Source: Welwitschia mirabilis
Lineage: Eukaryota > Gnetophyta > Gnetopsida > Welwitschiales
NCBI GenBank assembly: GCA_051453625.1
Contig: JBOZIK010000001.1
Coordinates: forward strand, 268,938,819-268,962,096
Length of the DNA: 23,278 nt
Direction of reading: 5' to 3'
Within the stretch, counting starts at the first letter, position 1; every line of letters begins with the position of its first letter. Positions 1 to 9,545 of this stretch are shown piece after piece. The notes beneath the pieces are model-generated. The model was given only the letters and a program-made list of their open reading frames with translations. It had not been told where the DNA came from and ran no database searches. Both the position numbers and the translations under genes were made by a program.

Positions 1-1412
1 AAAATTGATAAGTGCTTCTCCTATCAAGATTTGTGATTAAGAGTCTATTTTATTAGTATGTGACAATTTTGACTACTGCTCCACAAACACGCAAAAATTT
101 TAATTTTATACATCATTAATTATGTTTATTTGTTAATAAGGATTGTAAAGATTTAATTAAGTTAAATGTTTTTTTAAAGTTAATACTACAATAACTAGTG
201 AGGGATGGGCATAATGGATAATCTCCATTAGAAAAACTCAAAGGAAAGGACAATGATGTAAAAAGATAATAGGAGCTATTGACTGCACAATCTATTGTGA
301 ATACTACTATTGGTGAGGAAGAGCAAGTCCTGTTTACAAGAAGTTGCTAGATTGTGTTTCATTGATGAAAAGAATTGCTAGAATGCCACTTTATGGATAA
401 GCATTTTGTATTCCATACCCATTCTTTATTTCCTGATTTTGATGCAATGCCACTTCATGCATACCATCTAACATGTTCTTTAAGATTTTCATTTCTCCAC
501 ATTCTCATCTTGGGGCAATTGGAAACATATTTTATCTTTAATTAGATTGCTACATCTAACTGAACACCAAAAACTAAAAATTAAAAGAGAGGTGTTCCAT
601 TTCAGGAGTGAAAAGACTATTTGCATTGGAAAAGACGTGAAAAACTCTTTTCTCTCCTCCTCATTGGAAAACTTATGAGTTCTCCTTTCATTCTTTTTCT
701 ATTCCACTCACTTTTCCTCTTTGTTTTCCTCATTGCTTTTAATATCGACTATTATCCTATATTATTAGATAAATTCAAAAAAAAAAATTGTCAAAAAAAA
801 AATCCTAAAATAAACTAATTTGAAGGATAAAGTTATGAACAAAGACAACTTTCTAGACAAAAGAAGTAACACCATACATGGATTGCAACCCTTCTTATAT
901 TCACAATACCAACATTAAGGTAAATAAGCCAAAATCTTCCATGATTCTATTAAATTTGGAATAGGATTTTATTGGATATAAGTATTAAAACTCCTATGTA
1001 AAAATTTGGAGACCTTCAGCTGGCAAACCTTAGATACATCTGAATGATTCTAAATGATTCTAAATGATTTTAAAATCCAAGACTAACTTTACTGGTTGTT
1101 GACACCACCTCTTTAATAAGAAATAATATGTACTCACTCTATACGTTAGGAAAAAGGGGGAAAGTATAATTATCTTATGGAACTGAGATTTTTTGGTTGT
1201 TGACCCTATGTCTTCAAGAACAAATAATTTGTACTTAGTCAATATGTTATTTAAGTAAAAACATATAAAAATGTTACCTAATTGAAATCGCTATATCGCT
1301 TCAAGAGTCTCTTGAGATACTTTAGTTTAAATTGCTAAAGCACATAGTAGGAAGAGTTGAAAACATAGAAACTATAATCCAACCGCAAAAAAATAATGAA
1401 TGAATGAATGAA
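1..1412. other. AT-rich intergenic stretch, no gene recognised
   Basis: This stretch is low in GC and has stops in all frames on both strands. The few open frames (621-818 plus, 1060-1242 minus) are poly-T or poly-A rich and look like no known protein. It lies downstream of the minus-strand LONGIFOLIA-like pseudogene, where that gene's C-terminal DUF4378-type exon would be expected, but I could not find such an exon. It holds three adjacent copies of a 10-base motif (1041-1070, like taaatgattc) and a longer direct repeat listed separately. Confidence 0.6.
1091..1249. repeat. Short imperfect direct repeat, two ~57-bp copies
   Basis: Copy one is about 1091-1148 and copy two about 1193-1249. 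Both begin with tggttgttgac, pass through an aa(g)aa.aaataat.tgtact core, and end in a.tatgtta or atacgtta. About 44 bases of unrelated sequence separate them. This is a degenerate local duplication with no sign of function. Confidence 0.55.
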
Positions 1413-1413
1413 T
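1395..1413. repeat. (AATG)n microsatellite
   Basis: Four full AATG units plus a partial one. It sits immediately beside the end of the downstream copy of the duplicated LONGIFOLIA-like exon, so it marks the breakpoint side of that copy. Confidence 0.85.
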
Positions 1414-1589
1414 TAGTTGAGTAATGTAACATCATAAGCAGATGAATCTAAGACTGAGACTGGACTTGGCTGCTCTAGAATCTCAATAATTAGCAATGAT
1501 TTTTTAGGGCTTTTAAATGCTTGTCCTCCTATGTATTTATTTTCTACCTCCCAATTTTTATTATTTCTAGTCTTGCTGATAGGTAATTT
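1413..1589 (-). pseudogene. Duplicated LONGIFOLIA-like exon, copy A (open)
   Basis: The exon begins after a splice acceptor (gtattgtag, ending at 1590). It stays open for 58 codons, from KLPISKTRNN to AYDVTLLN, then reaches TAA at 1415-1413. It contains EQPSPVSVLDSSAYD, the family's conserved 'QPSPVSVLD' signature, here without a stop. Beyond the signature the usual sequence is lost and the reading frame ends beside an AATG microsatellite. It is the second copy of the exon at 2040-2212, about 623 bases away across a gap of N. It lies farther along the gene than that copy. Confidence 0.8.
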
Positions 1590-1605
1590 CTACAATACTC
1601 AAATT

Positions 1606-2039
1606 NNNNNNNNNNNNNNNNNNNNNNNNNNNNNNNNNNNNNNNNNNNNNNNNNNNNNNNNNNNNNNNNNNNNNNNNNNNNNNNNNNNNNNNNNNNNNNN
1701 NNNNNNNNNNNNNNNNNNNNNNNNNNNNNNNNNNNNNNNNNNNNNNNNNNNNNNNNNNNNNNNNNNNNNNNNNNNNNNNNNNNNNNNNNNNNNNNNNNNN
1801 NNNNNNNNNNNNNNNNNNNNNNNNNNNNNNNNNNNNNNNNNNNNNNNNNNNNNNNNNNNNNNNNNNNNNNNNNNNNNNNNNNNNNNNNNNNNNNNNNNNN
1901 NNNNNNNNNNNNNNNNNNNNNNNNNNNNNNNNNNNNNNNNNNNNNNNNNNNNNNNNNNNNNNNNNNNNNNNNNNNNNNNNNNNNNNNNNNNNNNNNNNNN
2001 NNNNNNNNNNNNNNNNNNNNNNNNNNNNNNNNNNNNNNN
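1606..2039. other. Assembly gap (434 N)
   Basis: This is an unknown sequence run lying exactly between the two copies of the duplicated exon, so the structure of the duplication cannot be read across it. Confidence 1.
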
Positions 2040-2212
2040 TTGAGTAATGTAATGTCAGAGGCAGATGAATCTAAGACTGAGACTAGACTTGGCTGCTATA
2101 GAATCTCAACAGTTAGCATTGACTTTTCAGGGCTTTCAAACACTTGTCCTCCTCTATATTTATTGTTTGCCTTCCATTTTTCATTGACTCTAGTCTTGCT
2201 AACAGGTAATTT
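2040..2212 (-). pseudogene. Duplicated LONGIFOLIA-like exon, copy B (nonsense mutation)
   Basis: The intron end (tattgcag, ending at 2213) and the first residues KLPVSKTRVN match copy A. The frame continues through GGQVFESPEKSMLTVEIL, then hits TAG (complement at 2096-2098) where copy A has GAG (Glu). QPSLVSVLDSS follows. The lower-coordinate end is cut by the 1606-2039 gap. On the minus strand this copy comes first, after the 2353-2649 piece, so it is probably the original and copy A the duplicate, or the reverse. Both acceptors are conserved. Confidence 0.8.
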
Positions 2213-3468
2213 CTGCAATATTCAAATTCAACACATTAATAAAAGGGCTTTAAAATAACTTGACATATGACTATCATCTTGAAAAAGATAGCAAAAGTTC
2301 AGCAGAATGTAATAAGAGACCATTTCAAAGAAAATAATCAGATATAATAGTGCTAATGATAAATTGTCCTCAGAATTTCAGATGTTAAGAGAGAAGCTAC
2401 CTCAAAATCTACATGAGACATGTTGCTCCTATTACTTTCTGAGAAACCAGAAGTTATGTCCATTATGGAATTAGGTTTGAAGTTATCAGACTCTATTTTA
2501 GATCCATCCTTAAGGGCAAGAGTGCTTGTAGAAACCCTAAAAGATCTATTCGTTCTAGACTTTCTATTGTTAACTTTTCTAGTAGGGCCAGGCCAAGGAG
2601 ATAGCACTCCAAGAAGGCCTTTTCTATTGTATCTCTCCTTACTAACCAAGGTGCCTACATTCTTGGTCCTTTTTCCAATTTCACTCTTTACTATCCTCTG
2701 TTTTGGAGGTGGGCTAGAACTTCTTACAGCAGATGCAGCCTGAGAGATCCTAGGAGGGGAGACTAGTGATCAAATACTCTTTGAAATAGGTTCTTTGAAA
2801 ATCAAAAGAGCCTCATTAACAATTCTTTCCCTCCTTGATTTCATAGTTGGTGCAGGCTCATTGTCAAACCGGTTGAAGGAAGTATTGTTGCAGACATAAG
2901 ATGCTTTACGAGAGTTGTGTCCTCTGCAAGATGCCTCAGGGGAGACATAACCAAATTTCCTTCGATTATTATCAATGGGTCAAGAGGCTTCACATGTTCA
3001 CTGAATTTTGCAGGAGGTTTCATATTAAATTCAAAATATCTTAAAATAGTGCCATGCATATTCCTCTCTTTGGGCACCATTCTTCCTCTATTCTTTGAGG
3101 GATAATAGGAATTCGGATTTCTAGTTTGCTCAACAATTTTAATTTTCTTTTGATGGTTTTGATATGTATCTCTATCCCCATCCTACTGAGAGTACACAAG
3201 TCTCTTGAGCTGTATGACTTCTAGAACCTCCTTCAAAGCATTAAGCTTATTGCTTGCACTTCTTTGTTGGAGCTTCTCACAAGATCAGCATACAAAGCAT
3301 CAAGAATTTTTGAGGAACTCTTTCTATGTTTAGGAAATGAATTTCATCTTTCAAAATTGGCAGTGAAGGGGAAATTCCAAGGGGCTGCCTCAACTAGGTA
3401 TCTCTCGATTGATCTCTACTTGGTTTGTTTAACAGGAGAAGGATTTCTTTGATAAAATTGCTCTGCTG

Positions 3469-4153
3469 NNNNNNNNNNNNNNNNNNNNNNNNNNNNNNNN
3501 NNNNNNNNNNNNNNNNNNNNNNNNNNNNNNNNNNNNNNNNNNNNNNNNNNNNNNNNNNNNNNNNNNNNNNNNNNNNNNNNNNNNNNNNNNNNNNNNNNNN
3601 NNNNNNNNNNNNNNNNNNNNNNNNNNNNNNNNNNNNNNNNNNNNNNNNNNNNNNNNNNNNNNNNNNNNNNNNNNNNNNNNNNNNNNNNNNNNNNNNNNNN
3701 NNNNNNNNNNNNNNNNNNNNNNNNNNNNNNNNNNNNNNNNNNNNNNNNNNNNNNNNNNNNNNNNNNNNNNNNNNNNNNNNNNNNNNNNNNNNNNNNNNNN
3801 NNNNNNNNNNNNNNNNNNNNNNNNNNNNNNNNNNNNNNNNNNNNNNNNNNNNNNNNNNNNNNNNNNNNNNNNNNNNNNNNNNNNNNNNNNNNNNNNNNNN
3901 NNNNNNNNNNNNNNNNNNNNNNNNNNNNNNNNNNNNNNNNNNNNNNNNNNNNNNNNNNNNNNNNNNNNNNNNNNNNNNNNNNNNNNNNNNNNNNNNNNNN
4001 NNNNNNNNNNNNNNNNNNNNNNNNNNNNNNNNNNNNNNNNNNNNNNNNNNNNNNNNNNNNNNNNNNNNNNNNNNNNNNNNNNNNNNNNNNNNNNNNNNNN
4101 NNNNNNNNNNNNNNNNNNNNNNNNNNNNNNNNNNNNNNNNNNNNNNNNNNNNN
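3469..4153. other. Assembly gap (685 N)
   Basis: This unknown sequence run lies inside the LONGIFOLIA-like pseudogene, between the VARIMSLDPMP piece and the NPSPVKQTK piece. It hides the middle of the protein. Apparent open frames spanning it are artefacts of the Ns. Confidence 1.
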
Positions 4154-4981
4154 ACTGCTATCTTCAGTACATCTAAATCTGAGCATGTCATAACAAATTC
4201 TTGATTCTAAAATAGATCTTGTAAGCTCTATTCTTTTCTGGGAGAGTGGCATGGGATCAAGACTCATAATCCTTGCAACCATGCTTAGAGAACCCCTCTT
4301 CTCTTCTATCATCTTCTAGGACTCTTTTCTATTAGGAGCAGGGTCATGGATTAGGCTTTGCTTATTATTAATGCCTTTAAATTTGTCATTAAAAAGGCGT
4401 GATCGTTGATTAATACATGTTCTGCTATCTAATGAGATCCTCAGAAGATCCCTGTGTCTGGTAGAAGATCTCCAGGAATCTCTGCACTCGAAGATTGATA
4501 CAATGGTAGTTTCCTTTCGGCATTTATATGCATCAGTCCTTGAAATCACTAGACTTTTTTGCTCTTTTGGTGTTTTACTTGGTCAATGCTCATTCGATAA
4601 AAGGCCATGGATTCCGTTGCTTACAGATGTTGGATTAATGGAAGACCTCTGTTTTGTCTAAATTTTGGACTCATGGCATGTTTTCAATTGAAAGGAGTCT
4701 TATAAAACATCTCTAATGTCAAGAGAATATCTTGATGCTTGATGGCCAGAGGAGGAACTTACATTATTTGAAAAATTAGTCCTAGATTTTAGGTCTTTGA
4801 GCTCTGTTTTAGACTTATCTTCTATATTTCTTTTTTGCTTAGTATAATCCATCGAAGAAGTCCTTGACAAGATGGAAAGATCATGAGATGTTTCTTGAGT
4901 ATCCTTGTCTATAAGTTTGTGCAAATAAAAATAACAACCTATAACCTTAATTAGGAAACTATCATGTTCCTGCGTTAACAC

Positions 4982-5354
4982 ATCAGAAATGAAAAATCAC
5001 ATTATGTCACTAAGTGAATAAAATTCTCTCATTATGTCATTTAAGATTGATGTTTTTTTTCATGAGATAAAAATTATGTAAGAGATTTAGCAATTCTGGA
5101 ATTGATTCAAAGAAAGGAAATTCCAACCTGTGATAGTGAGCTTAATGCACTGAAGAATAGACTAGGTCCTCTTCTTATGTGAGCATTTGAAGTGGGAACT
5201 CCAAGCACCTTCAGTTTGTGAAGATTTAGAGGAGTCTGCATTTGCAAAGATGTCGAGCAAAAGCAGATTAGAACTTGCAGAGTGAGGTGAAAGACAAGCA
5301 TGTAGGTTTGGATTTTATGTTTGTGAAGATGTTAAGTGAGAGAAGACGAGGTGG
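4982..5354. other. Presumed upstream flank or intron of the pseudogene
   Basis: This lies 5' of the minus-strand pseudogene. On the minus strand there is a short open stretch (HKLKVLGVPTSNAHIRRG, about 5222-5170) ending near a possible donor (cag|gttgga, 5130-5123), which could be a decayed first exon. The family's expected 'IGCMTGIFQLFDR' N-terminus is not visible, so the 5' end is unresolved. Confidence 0.3.
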
Positions 5355-5622
5355 AAGCAAAGCTGAGTGAGAGCAGATGAAACAGAAGTAGTTTTGGATG
5401 AGAGCAGATGAGGTAAAAGCAGAGCTGAGCGAGAGCGAATGAGCCAATAGCACCGCGAGGTGAGAGTGGATAAGGCAGAAGCAGAGCCAAGTGAGAGCAG
5501 ATGAGGCAGAAGCAGAGCCGAGAAAGAGCAAATGAGCCAAAAGCACCATGAGGTGGACGAGACAGAAGCAAAGCCGAGTGAGAGCGGATGAGATAAAAGC
5601 AGAGCTGAGCGAGTGAACGAGC
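5355..5622. repeat. 31-bp minisatellite, about 9 imperfect copies
   Basis: Units start at 5355, 5386, 5417, 5448, 5479, 5510, 5541 (short, 25 bp), 5566 and 5597 (partial). The typical unit opens aagcagagccgagtgagag and closes cagatgaggcag. Units at 5417-5478 and 5510-5565 share variants (gagccaa then agcacc..gaggtg), which suggests a two-unit higher-order duplication. The array is clearly GC-richer than its surroundings. Because 31 is not a multiple of 3, the minus strand reads as similar Leu/Ser/Ala-rich peptide in all three frames, giving overlapping false open frames at 5268-5682. Confidence 0.9.
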
Positions 5623-6146
5623 TAAGCCAGAGCAAAGATAGGGTTTGAATGCTTTGCGGATGACCATGCCCTCATGCACCATGCCATAGAAACATAGAGC
5701 ATCTGGGCCATATCATGTATACAAGGATGTAGAATGACTTGTGTGGCTCCTATCTCCTCCATTTTTAGGAGATAGGATGGGGATTAGATAAAGCCATCCT
5801 GCCTTGCCATCATACTTTTATCAATTGTTGCAATTGATTAATAGTTGTTGTGTAGTGGCTGGCTAACAACTGGCTTTTTCCCTATCGCCTCACAAATTGC
5901 AATCTCCGGTGGCACCTGTCTTTGACTAAGGCACATGATCGATTCCTCTAGTAGTAAGACAAGGTGTTGTAAACACACCTTATGCCTTGAGTACACACCT
6001 GCTTGGTTCTTGTGCTTGTGACTGTCCCCACTACATCTGTAATTATCTCTACCATGCCATCTCTATTTGCTCTCTATAGTGGCATTAGTGACCTCCGTCG
6101 GTCTCTGCCACAGTCTAGTATCGTCCACACTATAGCCTGCTTGCTA
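5623..6146. other. Moderately GC-rich non-coding stretch
   Basis: It contains a short palindromic piece (tcctatctcctcc...ggagatagga, about 5748-5774) and pyrimidine-rich DNA from about 5990. The plus frame 6003-6188 is open for 61 codons but resembles no protein I know and runs into the inverted repeat arm. No gene is supported. It may be the outer part of an unclassified transposon. Confidence 0.4.
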
Positions 6147-6288
6147 CCATCACCTGACTTGACTCAATTGCGACCTATTTCTCAATAAATGAAATGGGTC
6201 AAGTCCTTTTTAATCCTACTTATTTGCTGACAGGCCGTGTCCTCCTTAATCCTAGTCATTGGCTGATAAGGCGTGTGCCATGTTATGA
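6147..6288 (+). repeat. Inverted repeat 1, left arm
   Basis: It pairs with the reverse complement of 7509-7650. The best stretch is 6237-6288, where gtgtcctccttaatcctag and the following cattggct match exactly. The core 6175-6240 aligns without gaps to 7557-7622. The arms are about 1.2 kb apart. They could be terminal inverted repeats of a DNA transposon or two copies of one element inserted head to head. Confidence 0.8.
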
Positions 6289-7508
6289 TGCTTTTGAATA
6301 TCTTTAAATATGTCGAATTTTTGTCATCATAGGTAGCAGAGGAGCATCAACGCATGGTGAATCTGTAGAATTTCTAGTTATAACTTGACCGGTCTTTATT
6401 TATGTTTTTTATCCACTTTGAGTTAAAATATTGCTTCTTATACCATGATTATTATCTTCACCTCCTAATTTAAGATATGCTTAAGCTCGTTGTTGAATCT
6501 AGTTACTGTTAAATCCTTTCAGAAATCTTTTACAAGTTCAATTTTTTAAGGGTCTAGAAGCCCTTTTTCTCCACCTAAATATCTGAATTCTGATTTTTAA
6601 TCAATATTATTAATGGACTTATGTTAAAAGAGTTATTGACTATGTTAAAGATGTTTAAAAATTATGTTAAAAGACATATGTGATTAAACTAAAATGTTTT
6701 GACACTTCCTATGCCTGTAGCTTCTTTTGCTAAAATTTGTATTTAGTAAAGCCCTTACATCTATTATTTTAGTTCACTTATAATTTTTGTCATTGAATTT
6801 GTTTAATACATTATTGCATTTTGTCAATTGAAAATGTATTATTAGCTTATCATTGTGCTTAGGTTTAAAATAAAAAGGAAGAACCTTTGAAAACTTAAAA
6901 CAGGGGAATCTATGAAACGTTTGAAAGCATGGCTAGAGCAAATCAGCATCTTCTTACTTACTTAGCTTTTCTAAAATGTATAGAAGCCTCAGTGTTTCAG
7001 TAGAAGGTTTAAGTCATTCTCAAAGGACAAACATCACATCCTTGTGTGAGCTACAATTGACCTACTTTGAAGATCTCATGCTAAAAAGGCATCAAGATAA
7101 GACCAATGCCTTGATGTTTTTGTAGGTAATGACGTGATTACATTTATTTATCTTCGCTCTTGATTTAATCATATTTTAAGCTAGATTTCTCAGATTTGGC
7201 TTGGTGCACAGGTATGGGGAGGCTCGTTGGAGATGTCTTGCTGGGCAGGGCCTTCATTTATTGGGTGTTTGGCATCTCTACAACACAATTTACAATTGCA
7301 TTTGGGAGCCCTAGTACTTTCAAACCAGTCCTTGTTTTCCTATACTTCCAGACTAAATAGAAGATGACTCACAATAAACCGTAAAAGAAAATGCACACAA
7401 ACTGAGAACAATTGTAAAAATCCAATGAGTTTAAAAGAGCACTCTTTTATGCAATGCACAAATGATGTTTTGATCAAGTTCTAATGGCCATGACCATTAT
7501 CTTTATGA
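6289..7508. other. Interior between inverted repeat 1 arms
   Basis: About 1.2 kb, mostly AT-rich with many stops. The only protein-like piece is the small plus frame at 7214-7360, listed separately. No transposase motif (DDE, RNase H-like or helicase) is recognisable, so any element defined by these arms would be non-autonomous. Confidence 0.5.
7214..7360 (+). CDS. Unrecognised 48-residue open frame, possible gene fragment
   Basis: An ATG frame of 48 codons ending in TAG. It starts MGRLVGDVLLGRAFIYWVFG and ends KPVLVFLYFQTK. It is hydrophobic and more GC-rich than the flanks, and so stands out from the stop-filled DNA around it. The ATG sits just after an acceptor-like cacag, so it may be an exon fragment captured between the inverted repeat arms. 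I do not recognise the protein. The minus strand of the same piece also stays open for a while, so coding potential is doubtful. Confidence 0.2.
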   Translation: MGRLVGDVLLGRAFIYWVFGISTTQFTIAFGSPSTFKPVLVFLYFQTK

Positions 7509-7650
7509 TCATGACATGGTACATGCCCTATTAGCCAATGACTAGGATTAAGGAGGACACACCCTTTCAACAAATAAGGAGGATTAAGAAGGACTTGGCC
7601 CATCCCATTTATTGAGAAATAGTCTACAATTAAGCCAAGTCCGCCATCAT
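7509..7650 (-). repeat. Inverted repeat 1, right arm
   Basis: This is the reverse-complement partner of 6147-6288. It shares tatttctcaataaatg and the aagtcctt(c/t)ttaatcct(c/a)cttattt(g) core on the minus strand. Homology stops near 7509 on the inner side. On the outer side it fades near 7650 into pyrimidine-rich DNA. No target-site duplication could be seen at the fading ends. Confidence 0.8.
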
Positions 7651-8400
7651 CATGCTTGCCTTGTAGCTCTTTGCATCTATGCTCTCTGTGCCTTGCTCAT
7701 TCGCGCCCACCTCGTGCCTTACTCTTTGGTTCTGCCATACTTATCAGTGTCCGCCTATCATTGCCTTCACCGTACCTGTTAGTGTTAACCATCCATGTGC
7801 ATCTTGTTTGATCTATGTAGCCTTTGTGTGTCATGCTTGTGATCTCTCATAATTTCCATAGCCACCCTCGTGCTTGCCCTCTGTTGGACTGCCTCCTCTT
7901 CTGCATATGTACTCCTATCCATCACTAGTCGTTATAGTCCATAACGCACTTGTGCACATCATGCCTATGCCTTACCACTCTTTTGCCATTCCAGGATCGT
8001 CGCACTTCCCTAATAGTAGCCTGCTACTTCTACAATTACGCCATCCGTGAGCCAATCTACTTGCATTACACTCTTAGTGTTGACCTACCTTGACTTGGTT
8101 CTCAATGATTTCCATGACAAAAAAGCGCTAAAGATTATTTTAAGGCTTCAAAAATTCAATAGAAAAAGTTTTGCCTTTGTTATGAGTGCATCAGAGTAGG
8201 GAGGCATAACACATGTTGATATTGCATGTGATTCAGAGCTTGTGAAACTAGCAAGCAGTTTAATATGTCTCCCAGTATGTGTATCTATAGTAAAATGTCA
8301 AACCTTGCAGGAGCTTATATGACTAAAATTGAGCATTATGCGTCTTCTTATAAAACAAGAAGGACATTTCTAATAGAAGAGGTTTTTGATCTGCCACTAT
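7651..8400. other. Pyrimidine-rich then AT-rich non-coding DNA
   Basis: From 7651 to about 8110 the plus strand is rich in C and T and moderately GC-rich, with no long open frame in either direction. From 8110 to 8400 it returns to AT-rich DNA with stops. Nothing assignable was found. Confidence 0.5.
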
Positions 8401-8405
8401 TTTCG

Positions 8406-8563
8406 TACCTCAGTTATACACCCCCTTAAGTGAGAGAACCAGGTAATGTCGATAATCTACTTATACCTTAAGATCAGTAAATTTTAAAATTAATTACACT
8501 TATGCCTCTTTATCGACTTGGTGATGAAATTCAAGTAGCTCCTACCACAGTGCCCTCGTCCTT
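8406..8563 (+). repeat. Inverted repeat 2, left arm (158 bp)
   Basis: It pairs with the reverse complement of 9546-9703 over its full length. Shared blocks include acccccttaagt, gagaaccaggtaatgtcga, attttaaaatt, tatgcctctt, ggtgatgaaat and gtgccctcgtcctt. Equal arm lengths and sharp ends suggest terminal inverted repeats of a roughly 1.3-kb non-autonomous DNA element. Long arms of this size are typical of Mutator-like elements, but no target-site duplication could be confirmed. Confidence 0.85.
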
Positions 8564-8651
8564 CACCATTTCTGCCACCAAAACCCTCTGGAGACCATCA
8601 TAATGTTAAATTTCAATTAATTTTATTACTAGTTTAAGATTATCATGTTGT

Positions 8652-8702
8652 TGGTGTAGTGGTATAATACTTTCCTTACTAAGAAAAAGGTTTAAGGTTT
8701 AA
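8652..8702 (+). other. tRNA-promoter-like segment (possible SINE head)
   Basis: tggtgtagtggt at 8652-8663 resembles the RNA polymerase III A box (TRGCNNAGYNGG). ggtttaaggttta at 8689-8701 resembles a B box (GGTTCRANNCC), 37 bases later. That spacing is a little short for a tRNA. No cloverleaf acceptor stem is obvious. A decayed tRNA or tRNA-derived SINE head fits, but chance cannot be excluded. Confidence 0.3.
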
Positions 8703-8820
8703 TTTTAGGTATTCTTAAAACTAGCTTTTTAAAATTTGTGCTCATAAAATTTTTCTAATGCTATGCACATGCAGTTGTTATAAGAAATTACTACCCATAG
8801 TCCATGTTTGCATGCATACA

Positions 8821-9457
8821 TTTAGCTGAGCTATTGCTTAGTCATTGCTTTGCTTTTGTGTACATATGTCAATTTTTAGTTTTTTTCCTTTATTTGTAAG
8901 CTATGTTTCATTTTTTTTTTCTTTGGGTTGAATTTTTTAGGGAATTATTCACTTTTATAAGCCTAAAACTTGGTTCTTTAAGACCTTTTTAGTGTTTTAC
9001 CAAGGCTTTGGGTGTTTTTCTCATAATTGTAAGCCTTTAATCTTTATTTTTCTCTTTTTTCCTCTCATCAAGTCAAGTTTGGGATGTGATAGAAGATTCA
9101 CTTTACTTGATTCTTCTCACTTAAATGTATTTTTATGATTTGAATAGATTAAACTAAGACTGTGATGTTGAGCAAGATCCATTTAGCTTAACTATACTAA
9201 GTTAGACCCTATTTTTGTGTGTTTTGGTGTGTTTGTCTCTTGCTTTTTACCTTTTCTTTTTCACATCTTTTGATTAATATTTTAAAATTGAAAATTACGT
9301 TCACCCTAAACATATCATGTTTTTCACTAATAATAAGTTTTGATTAGTGGTAGGCATAAGGAGCCTTACATAGATAGAGATTCGTGTTAAGCTACACTGC
9401 TCTTTGAGCTTGTATTACCTTTAACTACCTTAACTATGAAGTTTGGGTCATATGGAG
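8821..9457 (+). repeat. Dispersed repeat, copy 1 (~640 bp)
   Basis: Colinear with 22475-23110 in the same orientation. Shared blocks include ctattgcttag, ctcatcaagtcaagtttggg, agcttaactatac, actaataataagt and gccttacatagatagagat. Both copies are T-rich on the plus strand and have no open frame. Copy 2 lies about 1.4 kb after a primer binding site in a retrotransposon leader. This copy lies about 0.9 kb before the gag-like remnant at 10324, so the repeat may belong to the leader of this copia family. Confidence 0.85.
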
Positions 9458-9545
9458 ATCCATATCTCTTATAAGCAGAAATATCTTTGGGTATCTTGAT
9501 AGCTAAATTCTTGCATATGCCTTAATAATTAAGGGATATTAAGTA

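Larger units (their letters stand above)
1413..4981 (-). pseudogene. LONGIFOLIA1/2-like (TRM family) pseudogene, fragmented
   Basis: LONGIFOLIA/TRM proteins are plant microtubule-associated factors that recruit TON1 and promote longitudinal cell elongation. Pieces appear on the minus strand in the family's order. SSSSGHQASRYSLDIRDVL (about 4750-4697) matches the 'SLDxRDVVKDS' motif. LLRISLDSR (about 4446-4420) matches 'LPRLSLDSR'. SMVARIMSLDPMPLSQKR (about 4286-4230) matches 'SVVAKLMGLEALP'. KLNALKEVLEVIQLKRL (about 3245-3190) matches 'ALKxILEAMQxKGLL'. An MKPPAKF piece lies near 3010, SNMSHVDFEVAS (about 2425-2390) matches 'SNMSLASQVDIEV', and QPSPVSVLDSS lies near 1460. In-frame stops interrupt it, for example directly after RDVL and before QPSLVSVLD, and the frame changes several times. 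A 685-base gap removes the middle, and the C-terminal DUF4378 region is not seen. A possible intron acceptor (cag) ends at 4970 and a possible donor lies near 5127. The family call is firm; which member is uncertain. Confidence 0.85.

Noticed and set aside
621-818. 65-codon plus-strand frame with a hydrophobic middle
   Set aside because: Derived from T-rich and poly-A sequence; no support as a gene.
2420-2743. 107-codon plus-strand frame
   Set aside because: Antisense to the LONGIFOLIA-like remnant, whose minus-strand reading matches the family.
3394-4312. Long open frames of 259-298 codons on both strands
   Set aside because: Mostly X residues translated from the 685-N gap; only the ends are real sequence.
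5355-5622. CRISPR-like array
   Set aside because: Units are contiguous with no unique spacers, and the DNA is from a plant genome.
5268-5682. Three overlapping minus-strand open frames of 93-116 codons rich in Leu and Ser
   Set aside because: They are frame-shifted readings of the same 31-bp minisatellite, not genes.
6003-6188. 61-codon plus-strand frame
   Set aside because: Low-complexity, no family resemblance, and overlaps the inverted repeat arm.
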